A DNA stretch of 35,343 bases from Deltaproteobacteria bacterium (GTDB lineage Bacteria; Myxococcota_A; UBA796; UBA9615). This document shows, in pieces, positions 1-7,702 of the stretch. The notes below the pieces were generated by a model. That model saw only the letters and a list, made by a program, of their open reading frames with translations. It ran no database searches and was not told the origin of the DNA. The stretch spans positions 1 to 35,343 of the forward strand of contig JAGSHC010000038.1 of assembly GCA_023954745.1 (NCBI GenBank). Reading direction: 5' to 3'. A program made the position numbers and the translations under genes. How positions within the stretch are numbered: the first letter of the stretch is position 1; every line of letters begins with the position of its first letter.

Positions 1-1273
1 CGCCCACGCGGTGCGGGTGGCCGACACGGCAGGCATGACACTGGTCAGCCGGGGCCGGGGCGGGATCGCGAGACAGGACCACCAGCACACCGACGGCGAG
101 CACCGTGACTCCGAGGAGGGCCACGAGCAGCGCCGCGTTCTCTTCGAGCCAGTCACCCCCTGCCTCGCCGACATCACGAAGCGCCTCGCGCACCTCCCGC
201 TTCGGAACCCGCCCCTCGTCGGTCTCGTACGCCGCCGACGCCGAGAGGACGCTCACGGTGTTCCACGCCACCGGGCCGTCGCCCTCGCCGGTGACCAGGG
301 TCTCGGGGGGGAGCAACTCCATCGCCTCGATCTCCGCGGTGTAGAACGCGTCGGCGAGGGCCTGCTCGGCGGGCTCGGGGCGTGGCGCGGCAGAGAGGGC
401 CGCCATCTCACCGGTGCTGGCCGACCGGTCCCGAATGGGGGGGCGAGCAACGAAGGGCGACCGGCTCAACACGGTCTGCATGTTCTCGACTGCCGCCCCG
501 GGACGTCGTTGGATACGCACTGCGACGGGGGTCTCCGGTCGCCCGGCGCGTCCCGCAGGCTGCATGTGCTGGGGGACCGCGCCCGGTGCCGCTTGAGCCA
601 GAGGGGCGAAGATCGGCACCGCGAGCAGCGTGTCCTTCTCCTCGGCGATGGCGTCGGGGCTCATCGGGTCGGGCAACGGGGCTTCGAGCTCGCTGACCTG
701 GGCCAGGGAGACGCGGCGCTTCATCGCCATGCTGCGGTAGGGGGCTTCGGGGTCGACGAAACGGTTCATCGCCCGGCAGGCATCGCAGCGGGCCAGGAGC
801 CCCTCCCGAGGGAGGGCGTCGCGCAGAGCCAGGCCACAAGCGTGACAGCGGGGGACCTGGCCCAGGTCGGAGAGCGGCACGTCGCCGACGTTGCCGGCAG
901 GGACGGTCTCCCACTTGAAGAGCAGCCGGATGGGCCCGATGGAGACGCTGCCACGGGAGCCATGCGCCAGCTGCGTCAGAACCCGTCGGCCGCTGCGAAG
1001 CGCAGTGCCCTCGTCCAGGAGCTCGGCCCCGGAGACCGTGCGCTCCTCGCGGTACATGGCGAGGGGCCAGTCGTCGTGAGCGTCGATCAGGCAGCCCTCG
1101 GACCCCAGGTTGAACAGGGGGTGCTCCAGCGGAGCCGTGGGCAGGTCCAACCTGAGCGTGGCGTCTTGGGACCTCCCCACCGTCACGGTCGCCGGGGGGC
1201 GGATGCAGGTTCGGAAGAGAAAGCCGCGGTCGCGGGTGGCTCCGATGCGGAGCTGGAGGACGGTTTTTCCCAC
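1..1273 (-). CDS. FHA-like / zinc-ribbon single-pass membrane protein (3' end outside window)
   Basis: The frame is open from a GTG at 1273 to the left edge, about 424 residues, with no stop. Residues 5-122 look like a divergent FHA domain: a VGRS turn at 32-35, a beta-rich stretch and a closing SIGPIRLLFKW strand. A zinc ribbon follows at 143-166 (CHAC, 16 residues, CDAC). Then comes a long Pro/Ala-rich linker and one hydrophobic segment near 379-401, after which another CxxC begins as the window ends. FHA domains bind phosphothreonine peptides. FHA plus zinc ribbon plus TM is a signalling-type layout seen in Myxococcota, but the target is unknown. The GTG was chosen because a TAGCCT box lies 8 nt upstream, and the next gene diverges across a 61 nt gap. 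The FHA assignment is by pattern; the canonical Ser/His/Asn-Gly residues are not all visible. Confidence 0.75.
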   Translation of the reverse strand, partial: MGKTVLQLRIGATRDRGFLFRTCIRPPATVTVGRSQDATLRLDLPTAPLEHPLFNLGSEGCLIDAHDDWPLAMYREERTVSGAELLDEGTALRSGRRVLTQLAHGSRGSVSIGPIRLLFKWETVPAGNVGDVPLSDLGQVPRCHACGLALRDALPREGLLARCDACRAMNRFVDPEAPYRSMAMKRRVSLAQVSELEAPLPDPMSPDAIAEEKDTLLAVPIFAPLAQAAPGAVPQHMQPAGRAGRPETPVAVRIQRRPGAAVENMQTVLSRSPFVARPPIRDRSASTGEMAALSAAPRPEPAEQALADAFYTAEIEAMELLPPETLVTGEGDGPVAWNTVSVLSASAAYETDEGRVPKREVREALRDVGEAGGDWLEENAALLVALLGVTVLAVGVLVVLSRDPAPAPADQCHACRVGHPHRVG

Positions 1274-1281
1274 GATGCCGG

Positions 1282-1287
1282 AGGCTA
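1282..1287 (-). promoter_or_regulatory. -10-like box TAGCCT for the FHA-like gene
   Basis: TAGCCT on the minus strand ends 8 nt before the GTG at 1273. This would place transcription start at or next to the start codon (leaderless). No convincing -35 or Shine-Dalgarno sequence is visible. Confidence 0.4.
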
Positions 1288-1306
1288 CCAGACCCAAGTG
1301 GCGTGA

Positions 1307-1312
1307 TAGCCT
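1307..1312 (+). promoter_or_regulatory. -10-like box TAGCCT for the Ig-domain lipoprotein
   Basis: The same hexamer as in the divergent gene, on the plus strand. It leaves room for a short leader that contains the AGGAGG at 1324-1329. Confidence 0.4.
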
Positions 1313-1334
1313 TCGCCGTCTCCAGGAGGGTCTC

Positions 1335-2189
1335 TTGTCGCCGTCTTCCTTCGCTTCGCTCCGCCTCACGCTCGCTTCCGTTGTCGTCGCTGCCCTCGCT
1401 GGCTGTGGCTCGAACGCCGGACAGTTGGACCTCTCCGCCGTGGGTGCCGCCGAGTTCGGTGAGCCGTACACCGCGCAGCTCGCTGTCGTGCGGGTCCAGG
1501 GCGATGGCTCCCTGACCAGCTACAACGATGCAGCGTCCTTCGTCGCCGGGGAGGGCAGCATGCCCGTCGGGCTGACGATGAACGAGGCTGGGCTCATCGA
1601 GGGCACGCCCACGAGCGTGGGCGTCTTCGAGCAACAGGTCTGGGTCAGCAACCTCAAGAACATCGAGTCCTTCTTGGACCTGGTGACCATCGAAGTGACG
1701 GCCGAGGGTGCGTTCATCGGTCACGAGCGTGACCAACTCACGCAGATCACCGACCTCCCCGGGTACCGCCAGAGCGACATCTGGCTTCGGCCCTCCGGGG
1801 GTGGTGAAGAGGGCATGCAGACCTACACCGCCAACGTCGGAATCTACCTACCGGGGCCCAACCAGGTCGCGGATGGTGGGGGCCTGGACGACGTGCGCAT
1901 CGCCGACCTCACGGTCGACGAGGTCACGGTCACGGTGGGTCCGTGGGACGAGGTGGGCGAGACGGACCCCCGTCCGGGATACCCCTCGGGTCACTACAAC
2001 GAAGACTCCCCGGTCACCCACGACGGAGGCTTCACCTTCTCCGCTGGCTCCGACACCGGCGAGATGGACGTGTCCTTCTCGCACCCCGTGCTGGGCATCG
2101 ACGCGACGCGCGTCATGGTCGTTCCGCCCGATTGGTGCACCAACGGGTTCCAGGAAGGCTCCGACTGGGACAACGGAGTCTGCGAGTAG
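1335..2189 (+). CDS. lipoprotein with putative Ig (He_PIG-like) domain
   Basis: A TTG start at 1335 is preferred because a perfect AGGAGG (1324-1329) sits 5 nt upstream and the first residues become a clean lipoprotein signal, with lipobox LAGC and Cys at residue 24. The protein has 284 residues. Residues 31-120 resemble the putative-Ig He_PIG/cadherin-like family: a PVGLTMNEAGLIEGTPT core with the typical Gly-Leu-Thr and Gly-Thr-Pro turns. The C-terminal half has no family I recognise; it is beta-rich, acidic and ends with a two-Cys segment (DWCTNGF...NGVCE) that could form a disulfide. It is probably an outer-membrane-anchored or surface protein. Transcribed alone, it converges on the five-gene minus operon. 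Confidence 0.8.
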   Translation: MSPSSFASLRLTLASVVVAALAGCGSNAGQLDLSAVGAAEFGEPYTAQLAVVRVQGDGSLTSYNDAASFVAGEGSMPVGLTMNEAGLIEGTPTSVGVFEQQVWVSNLKNIESFLDLVTIEVTAEGAFIGHERDQLTQITDLPGYRQSDIWLRPSGGGEEGMQTYTANVGIYLPGPNQVADGGGLDDVRIADLTVDEVTVTVGPWDEVGETDPRPGYPSGHYNEDSPVTHDGGFTFSAGSDTGEMDVSFSHPVLGIDATRVMVVPPDWCTNGFQEGSDWDNGVCE

Positions 2190-2234
2190 CTCCGACCTCG
2201 AGTCTGGGAGCGAGGCCCGAGCAGGGCGGGCCGT

Positions 2235-2264
2235 CCGGCATGTACCGACGCGGGGACGTGCCGG
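2235..2264. terminator. possible bidirectional hairpin between convergent genes
   Basis: CCGGCATGT at 2235-2243 pairs with ACGTGCCGG at 2256-2264 (9 bp, one G-T pair, 12 nt loop). It lies between the stops of the convergent genes ending at 2189 and 2268. There is no U-run, so it is only a weak candidate. Confidence 0.35.
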
Positions 2265-2267
2265 GGC

Positions 2268-2522
2268 TCAGGAGCGTCGACGAGCCCCGAGCAGGAGGAG
2301 CGCGCCTGCTCCGAGAAGGAGCGCTGGAGTCGGGACCGACTCGGGTCCGCCCACCCCGCAGAGAAACCCGTAAGTCGTCGCGTCCTCAGGCAACGCCTCG
2401 GCGGAGTCGTCGTCGTCGCAGGGGGCGGAGTCGTCGTCGTCGCCGATCGTGTTCGCGACCACCCCAGCGGGGAGGGTGATGAGGACGAGGGACATGGCGA
2501 GGGTGCGCAGAATGGTGGTCAT
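2268..2522 (-). CDS. 84-residue exported protein with D4SA repeats and C-terminal sorting-like anchor
   Basis: The ATG at 2522 overlaps the upstream gene's stop as TGATG, so translation is probably coupled. The N-terminal signal peptide runs to about residue 23. Two DDDDSA motifs follow (28-33 and 36-41). After a short middle come GGPESVPTPALLL, a hydrophobic helix (66-80) and terminal RRRS. This tripartite tail (short motif, TM helix, Arg cluster) is the design of PEP-CTERM and MYXO-CTERM sorting signals, though the exact signature is neither. The mature protein would be a tiny acidic peptide tethered at the membrane or processed by a sorting protease. It is the last gene of the operon. Function unknown. 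Confidence 0.75.
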   Translation of the reverse strand: MTTILRTLAMSLVLITLPAGVVANTIGDDDDSAPCDDDDSAEALPEDATTYGFLCGVGGPESVPTPALLLGAGALLLLGARRRS

Positions 2523-3877
2523 CACAACCTCACAAAGAACCCGACGAGGCCCTGGGCCTGCAGCTCGGGAGAGATGATGTCGCCGCCGGTGGCGGTGGCC
2601 GGAGGGAGTCGACGTCGGTAGAGCCCCCCGGAGAGTTCGATCTGGAGGCCCACCCGTTCGTGCAGGTAGAGGCCGACGCCCACGTCGAGCCAGCCTCCGG
2701 GCTCGACGGAGAACTGACGAGGGCAGCCGTCGAGGCTGGTGCAGCGGTCCCCGAAGAGCAGCGAGAAGTCCGCTCCACCGAAGATGAAGATCGAGCGTGG
2801 GAGCTCGGCCAGGAATCGCACCCCCATCCGGACAGGGAGCGTGATCACCGCGTCGTAGCCGTCGAGCTCGTCCGCTGGCCGGGCCGCGAACGCAAAGGCA
2901 GCATGGAACCACGCTGGGCCGGCGATGCGTACCCGGGTCGAGATGTCGGCCATGCCGAAGTCACTGCGGTCAATTCGCGCAATGCCTCCGCCAATGATGA
3001 TGTGGGCTCGGTCTCCCGAGGCGACGAGTCCCTTGGTGGGGGGCGGGGCGACGAAGCTCGCGCGGGAGGCGTCGAGCTCTTCCCGTTCCTCGGCGGCGAC
3101 GGGGCGCACGTCGGCGGTGGTGCCGAGCTCGGTGCTTTGCAGGGCGGTGATGGTGCGGGTCCCCGCGGGGCCGACGACGTCCGCGGCCCCCTCAAACACC
3201 TGCACGACGCCCCGGCCCTTCAGGTCGCCCCGGACGCGAACCAGCCCGGACGTGATGGTCACCGTGCTCTCGCCCACGACGAACGTGTAGGGGTCTGGGG
3301 TCTCGACCACCAGCTCGCCCAGACGGATGAGCGCCTTCCCGGGCTCGAAGCGCACCTGGCTGCGCTCCCCCAGCTCAAGGCGAAGTCCGCCGCCCGCGTC
3401 GATCGCTGCAATGCCTTGCCGGGTGCGAATCGCGTCCCCCGAGCCCAGGGCGAGGTCGGGCGTGGCCGGGAACTCGTTGCCCGCGCGCACCACCTCGGTC
3501 TCCCGCGAGACCTTGCGCACCAGGTTGAGCGATCCACCGGTCCGATCGCGGAGGACCACGATGGAGCCCATGGACGGCGTGGCCGTCGGCTTCGCCTCGA
3601 CAGGGACGGCGGTGCTCGACCCCGACGAGGCTTCGGCGGATGCCGCAGGCTCGGAGTCGTCGTCACCTGCAGAGTCGTCGTCGTCGCCTGCGGAGTCGTC
3701 GTCGTCGCCTGCAGAGTCGTCGTCGTCGCCTGCGGAGTCGTCGTCGCCTGCGGAGTCGTCGTCGTCGCCTGCGGAGTCGTCCCCAACTGCGGAGTTGTCG
3801 TCGGGAGTCGCGGCGCCGTCCTCCTGGGACCAGGCGGCAGAAGGCAAGACCAGAAGAAAGACCAACAACCAGCGCAT
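2522..3877 (-). CDS. FecR-domain protein with Asp-Ser-Ala repeat tract and C-terminal barrel-like region
   Basis: The start is ATG 3877 (MRWLLVFLLVLPSAAWSQ, a clean signal peptide), overlapping the upstream stop as TAATG. It has 451 residues. Residues 26-75 are a low-complexity tract of G-D(2-4)-S-A units. Residues 125-250 match the FecR domain: a strand-rich region with a GDAIRT turn, ELGERSQVRFEPG and a VRGDLKGRGVVQVFEG segment. Residues about 275-451 alternate polar and hydrophobic strands and end in a Phe-rich FFVRL, as in outer-membrane barrels. Classical FecR is a transmembrane sigma regulator; here there is no regulator TM or sigma factor, so the domain more likely serves as a periplasmic or surface binding fold. 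It is the fourth gene of the five-gene operon. Confidence 0.82.
   Translation of the reverse strand: MRWLLVFLLVLPSAAWSQEDGAATPDDNSAVGDDSAGDDDDSAGDDDSAGDDDDSAGDDDDSAGDDDDSAGDDDSEPAASAEASSGSSTAVPVEAKPTATPSMGSIVVLRDRTGGSLNLVRKVSRETEVVRAGNEFPATPDLALGSGDAIRTRQGIAAIDAGGGLRLELGERSQVRFEPGKALIRLGELVVETPDPYTFVVGESTVTITSGLVRVRGDLKGRGVVQVFEGAADVVGPAGTRTITALQSTELGTTADVRPVAAEEREELDASRASFVAPPPTKGLVASGDRAHIIIGGGIARIDRSDFGMADISTRVRIAGPAWFHAAFAFAARPADELDGYDAVITLPVRMGVRFLAELPRSIFIFGGADFSLLFGDRCTSLDGCPRQFSVEPGGWLDVGVGLYLHERVGLQIELSGGLYRRRLPPATATGGDIISPELQAQGLVGFFVRL
3649..3801 (-). repeat. tandem coding repeat (G-D3/4-S-A units)
   Basis: 18/21 bp units encode Gly-Asp(3-4)-Ser-Ala inside the FecR-domain gene. 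Asp is always GAC, while Ser and Gly codons vary (TCC/TCT, GGC/GGT). Unit length varies by one Asp codon, which suggests slippage. Confidence 0.85.
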
Positions 3878-4434
3878 TACTTGACCTCGAACGCGACGGA
3901 GTGGAGGACGGTCCCGGCCTCGTCCACGATGTCGACTCGCCAGGCGCCAATCCCATACACGGGCCGGGAAGTCCAGGTCCGCCACGTGGGACCGCCGACG
4001 GTGACGGGGATGCTGCTCTTGCGGGTCTCCCCGTGGAACCACTGATGCCGAAGTCGGCGCTTCGGCCCCGGGTTCTTCACTGACATGAAGCACGCCACCT
4101 CGACCCCATCCCGAAACTGGGTCGCGATCTCCTTGGGAGCGCGGTCCGCGACCTTGCCCGCCAGCACGACGCTCTCGAAGCTGATGGCCTTGGCACCCTT
4201 CGGAACCTCCGTCGGCTCCGGGGCTGGCGGAGGCGGCGGGGGCGTGGGCTCGGGAGGCCTGGCCCCGGGGGGGAGAGGAGGCTCCACCGGCAGGAGCTCG
4301 CCCAGCTCTCCCGAGAGCGGCGGCGGCGTCGGAGGCTCCACGACGGGGGGCACTTCGAGGGGCTCGACGCGCGGCTCTTCACTGCCAGAGCAACCGACAG
4401 CGACGAGCAACAAGACGAGGAGGGACCAGCGCAA
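3877..4434 (-). CDS. DUF2914 lipoprotein
   Basis: A TTG at 4434 gives a short lipoprotein signal with Cys at residue 15 (VAVGC). No other start fits, and the previous stop lies 11 nt upstream. It has 185 residues. Residues 20-75 are a Pro/Glu-rich linker. Residues 85-185 match DUF2914: a VADRAPKEIATQF opening, a VACFMSVKNPGP strand, the RHQWFHG turn, then a WRTWTSRP stretch followed by GAWRVDIVDEAGTVL. DUF2914 domains are periplasmic beta-sandwiches of unknown function. It is the third gene of the operon, between the barrel and the FecR gene. It probably sits on the inner face of the outer membrane with its linker spanning periplasm or peptidoglycan (inference). Confidence 0.8.
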   Translation of the reverse strand: MRWSLLVLLLVAVGCSGSEEPRVEPLEVPPVVEPPTPPPLSGELGELLPVEPPLPPGARPPEPTPPPPPPAPEPTEVPKGAKAISFESVVLAGKVADRAPKEIATQFRDGVEVACFMSVKNPGPKRRLRHQWFHGETRKSSIPVTVGGPTWRTWTSRPVYGIGAWRVDIVDEAGTVLHSVAFEVK

Positions 4435-4445
4435 GACGCCGGAGT

Positions 4446-5381
4446 CTACTCGGTTGTGGCCCCGTCGGAAGAGGAGGCGTCGCTCGCGGCCGGGAACGGG
4501 TAGCGCCACGACACGCCGAGTCCGGCTGCGATGCCGCGCGGTGCGTTGTTCGCGACGACATCCCCGGCCAGTCGCGCCTCGATGGCGAGCCCCTTCCAGA
4601 CCGTCACCCCCACGGAAGGACCAATGGTCACCGCCTCCCGCGAGACGTCGTCGTCCCTCACGTTCTTGTAGCCATCGACGCGCAGCACCACCCAGGAGCG
4701 GCCCGGCGCGAGACCCCAGGCGGCGTAGAAGGGAATCCCATCGACGAACTCGAGGTTCGTGTTCCAACGAACGAACGCCTCCGTCCGAAAGCGGTAGCCG
4801 ATCCCTCCCTCGACCCACATGGGGACCTTCGTGGGGATGCTCCCCCCCATCAGCATCATCGGGGTGATGTCGATCTGGCCGTCCCCCGGGATGGGAACCC
4901 ATTGGCGGTAGGGGCCGAGCCCCTTGCCGACGACGTCGTTGGCGTACATGGGGATCTTGACCTCCACCGACGGGGCGAGCTGGAAGCCCTTGCGGAGGAT
5001 CGAGGTCTGCAGCGCCACCCGCAGATCGCCCAGCCGCACGCCCGTGGCGGTGCCAGGCTCCGAGGTGCCGATGAGGGCAGGGTCCTTGAAGGTCGAGACG
5101 CCCACGGTCAGAGGCAACGACGCGGTGACTTGAATCGGCCACAGCGGAAAGACCCCCACCTCCCCGTACAGGGTGAGGTTGGTGCCGACGAAGCGCTGGA
5201 TGCCCGTCTCGCCGTCCGACCCCTGCAAGCGGGAGTCGAAGTAGTCGGTGGTGTAGTAGAGGTCGCCGCCGAGCTTGGCGTAGTGCTGGCCCAGCTCCTT
5301 GGTCCATGGACCTGCCCAGGCGGTCAGCGGCAGCGCGACCAGGGTGAGCGCCAGGGCACCCCCGAGACGGCCGATGTTCAC
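4446..5381 (-). CDS. outer-membrane beta-barrel protein
   Basis: The GTG start at 5381 overlaps the stop of the Mo-oxidoreductase gene as GTGA. The first residues (VNIGRLGGALALTLVALPLTAWA) form a signal peptide. The mature 288 or so residues consist of alternating amphipathic strands with aromatic ends, such as YGEVGVFPLWPIQVTASLPL and WVEGGIGYRFRTEAF, and late strands GVSWRYPF. This fits a transporter or porin-like barrel (MetA/OmpA-type size), although the last residues are Ser/Asp-rich rather than a terminal Phe. It is the second gene of the operon. Substrate unknown. Confidence 0.75.
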   Translation of the reverse strand: MNIGRLGGALALTLVALPLTAWAGPWTKELGQHYAKLGGDLYYTTDYFDSRLQGSDGETGIQRFVGTNLTLYGEVGVFPLWPIQVTASLPLTVGVSTFKDPALIGTSEPGTATGVRLGDLRVALQTSILRKGFQLAPSVEVKIPMYANDVVGKGLGPYRQWVPIPGDGQIDITPMMLMGGSIPTKVPMWVEGGIGYRFRTEAFVRWNTNLEFVDGIPFYAAWGLAPGRSWVVLRVDGYKNVRDDDVSREAVTIGPSVGVTVWKGLAIEARLAGDVVANNAPRGIAAGLGVSWRYPFPAASDASSSDGATTE

Positions 5382-6418
5382 GTCACCACCACCCGAATCT
5401 CCATGCCGCCGTTGAAGCCACCGAGCCGGTCGGTGCCGTCGGCGCTGTCCTCGGACATCGCCCCGCTCTCTGTCGTGACGCGTGTGCGCACGTAGTAGTC
5501 GCCGACGCCCTCGGGCGTGAACTCGAAGGACCACAGGGTCCAGGTGTGATCGTTCTCGGAGCTGTAGGTGATGTCGGCCTGCTGCCAGGTCACGCCGTCG
5601 TCCCGAGTCCATTCGACCCCGGCGATGGCGTCGAGGCCGGCGAAGGCCGATCCCTGCACCCGCACCGCTCCGCCCTCCCCAAAGACCGCGTACGCGGTGG
5701 GGTTCAGAGTCAGCGCATTGGGGCGGTAGGTCGCCTCGTTGGACCAATTGCGCCGCTCCCAGTACCCGATGTGGGCGATGGGCGAGAACTCGAGTCGTTC
5801 AACCCACTTGGGGTTCTTGGTCCCGTAGCGGCCGGGCACCAGGAAGCGGAAGGGCGCCCCGTGGGCGGCCGTCAGCTCCTCCCCGTTCATCTGCCAGACC
5901 AGCCAGATGGGCGCGTCGAGGTCGGAGATCGGGATGGACGTGTCGTACCCGTCGGCGGCGAAGAAGACGATCTCGATGGCGTCCTCGGGGACCTCGATGC
6001 CCGCGAGCTCGAGGAGCTCCACGAAGGGAAGCCCAGTCCACACCGCGTTGTCCACAAAGAGGAACCGAGGGCTGGACCCGATGCACTGCAGGGTGTGCTC
6101 CTTGAGGCGGGGCTCCTCGATGGCGCGAACGAACGCCTGATCGATCGAACCCAGCAAGTCCCCGGTGCCCGAATCGATGATCTCCATGGTGTGGGTCGCC
6201 GGATCCACGTCGGGGGTGCCACAACAGCTCTGGATGTAGAAGTCGGACTGGTCCGAGATCCCCGAGAGCGGACCGGGGTCTTGTGGGGGAGGGATGCTCA
6301 GGGTGTCGCATCCAGGCAGCGCCACCCCGCTGGCCGCCCCCGCAACCGCGAGCCCTCCGGCCTTCAAGAGGAAGCGGCGGTCGAACAGGGGGACTTGAAT
6401 CGTGAACCTTCTCGTCAT
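5378..6418 (-). CDS. sulfite-oxidase-family molybdopterin-dependent oxidoreductase, Tat-exported
   Basis: 346 residues, ATG at 6418 with GGAGG 5 nt upstream. Residues 13-20 (DRRFLLKA) are a Tat-type motif, followed by a hydrophobic stretch and a lipobox-like LPGC (Cys37). The body matches the oxidoreductase molybdopterin-binding domain: EHTLQCIGSS carries the candidate Mo-ligand Cys112, and AAHGAPFRFLVPGRYG is the conserved pterin-contact loop. From about residue 240 a Mo-co dimerisation (Ig-like) domain follows (VRVQGSAFAGLDAIAGVEWTRD). The family transfers oxygen atoms, for example SO-like or MsrP-like chemistry; the substrate cannot be read here. It is the first gene of the five-gene envelope operon and diverges from the kinase gene. 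Confidence 0.85.
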   Translation of the reverse strand: MTRRFTIQVPLFDRRFLLKAGGLAVAGAASGVALPGCDTLSIPPPQDPGPLSGISDQSDFYIQSCCGTPDVDPATHTMEIIDSGTGDLLGSIDQAFVRAIEEPRLKEHTLQCIGSSPRFLFVDNAVWTGLPFVELLELAGIEVPEDAIEIVFFAADGYDTSIPISDLDAPIWLVWQMNGEELTAAHGAPFRFLVPGRYGTKNPKWVERLEFSPIAHIGYWERRNWSNEATYRPNALTLNPTAYAVFGEGGAVRVQGSAFAGLDAIAGVEWTRDDGVTWQQADITYSSENDHTWTLWSFEFTPEGVGDYYVRTRVTTESGAMSEDSADGTDRLGGFNGGMEIRVVVT

Positions 6419-6524
6419 TGGGCCTCCAGGCTCTCCTCACATGTAGACCAAGTCTCCGGGGTGGTTACGGGAAATCTTCGCGAAGACGAGAAAGGCGTTC
6501 ATGGACTCCCTCAGCGGGTCCCGC

Positions 6525-6530
6525 TACCTT
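6525..6530 (+). promoter_or_regulatory. -10-like box TACCTT upstream of the PfkB kinase
   Basis: TACCTT followed by GC-rich sequence, 48 nt before the ATG at 6579. The 160 nt divergent gap 6419-6578 holds no other feature I can support. Confidence 0.35.
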
Positions 6531-6578
6531 GCCGCGGCCGCGGTCCCCAGGGCCGCAAAAACCTCGCCCGGAGTGGTC

Positions 6579-7601
6579 ATGCACCTCGACGTCTGTGGTC
6601 TCGGAAACGCACTGGTGGACGCTCTCGTCGTCATGGACGAACGGGAGGTCATTCATCGACACGCTCTCAAGAGGGGCACGATGCACCTCGTCAGCCACGA
6701 TCGCTGGGAAGAGGTCTACGGGGAGGTCAAGGGAGGCTCGGTCGAGCTTCACCCTGGCGGATCCTGCGCCAACGCGGTGTCGACGGTGGCTCTGCTCGGA
6801 GGCAATGCCAGCTTCTGCGGGCTCGTCGGGGAAGACGAACTCGGGCAGGTGTACGGCAAGAAGCTCGAAGAGGTCCTGGGCCGTACCCACCTCGTGAGCC
6901 GCTCCGCGGTGCAGACCGGCAAGTGCCTCAGCCTCGTGTCCTCGGGAGATGCCGAGCGGACGATGCTCACGGACCTCGGCGGAACCACCGAGCTGCTGCC
7001 GGCAGACTTGCCCGTCGAGGCCATCGAGAGCGCGAGCTGGCTGCACATCACGGGCTATCTCTTCACCGGTGGAACCGTCGGCGACGCCGCCATGGAGGCG
7101 ATGGACCGCGCGCTGCACGCGGGGACGCGGATCTCGCTGGATGTGGGTGACACCTTCGTCATCGACCACTTCCGCGACGCCATCGCGACCGTCATTCGCC
7201 GCTACGCAGACGCCGTCTTCCTGAACGAGGACGAGGCGAGTCGCCTCATCGGGGGCGGCGACGCCGCTCTGGCCCTGCACGAAGTCGGCAAGTGGTCCGA
7301 GACCGTCGTCGTGAAGCTCGGCAAGCGCGGCAGCCTCATTCGTCATCAGGGCGACGTCTATCCCGTCGAAGCGCGCCCGGTGCCGGCGGTGGACACCACG
7401 GGAGCCGGAGACGCCTACGCGGGCGGCTTCCTCTATGGCCTGACCCGCGGCTGGCCGATTCAGGCGTGTGGGCGCCTCGCATCTGCCGTTGCCGCCATGA
7501 CCGTGGGTCAAGTGGGCGGCGTCATCCGAGACCGCGAGAAGCTCCAGGAGCTCCTGCCGCGGCTCGCGCCCGAGACTGCGGCCGTAGCCGCCACCCTCTA
7601 G
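6579..7601 (+). CDS. PfkB-family sugar/nucleoside kinase (adenosine-kinase-like)
   Basis: The ATG at 6579 gives the usual N-terminus MHLDVCGLGNALVD, and GGAG lies about 6 nt upstream. An in-frame ATG at 6501 would add 26 residues unlike the family. It has 340 residues. Residues 59-65 (PGGSCAN) form the substrate-binding glycine motif. DTTGAGDAYAGG (272-283) is the second PfkB signature, with catalytic base Asp278 and the anion hole. Family members phosphorylate adenosine, ribose, fructose or similar substrates with ATP in the cytoplasm. The N-terminal half (GxGNALVDxL, GGSCANAV) is closest to the adenosine-kinase-like subgroup, so the substrate is uncertain. It is monocistronic, ended by the hairpin at 7646. 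Confidence 0.88.
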   Translation: MHLDVCGLGNALVDALVVMDEREVIHRHALKRGTMHLVSHDRWEEVYGEVKGGSVELHPGGSCANAVSTVALLGGNASFCGLVGEDELGQVYGKKLEEVLGRTHLVSRSAVQTGKCLSLVSSGDAERTMLTDLGGTTELLPADLPVEAIESASWLHITGYLFTGGTVGDAAMEAMDRALHAGTRISLDVGDTFVIDHFRDAIATVIRRYADAVFLNEDEASRLIGGGDAALALHEVGKWSETVVVKLGKRGSLIRHQGDVYPVEARPVPAVDTTGAGDAYAGGFLYGLTRGWPIQACGRLASAVAAMTVGQVGGVIRDREKLQELLPRLAPETAAVAATL

Positions 7602-7645
7602 ACCGTCCTGCCCTCCGGCCCCCGCGCGGGGGCCGGCCTCGACGT

Positions 7646-7683
7646 GCAACCACCCGCGACGCTCCGGCGCCGCGGGTGGTTGC
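7646..7683 (+). terminator. strong GC hairpin after the PfkB gene
   Basis: GCAACCACCCGCG (7646-7658) pairs perfectly with CGCGGGTGGTTGC (7671-7683), with a 12 nt loop followed by GTTTCGG. The T-run is short, but the 13 bp perfect stem just after the kinase stop makes it a good terminator candidate. Confidence 0.65.
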
Positions 7684-7702
7684 GTTTCGGGGTCCGGAAC
7701 GA

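Noticed and set aside
11-1306. Long plus-strand ORF (431 codons) opposite the FHA-like gene
   Set aside because: Low-complexity Arg/Gly/His composition typical of an antisense shadow. The minus frame shows FHA, zinc-ribbon and TM features.
3649-3801. Possible CRISPR array (regular short repeats)
   Set aside because: Units are 18-21 bp with no spacers and encode G-D(3-4)-S-A in frame; it is a coding microsatellite.
6501-6578. Upstream ATG of the PfkB gene at 6501
   Set aside because: It adds 26 residues unlike the family; ATG 6579 has a GGAG and the standard N-terminus.
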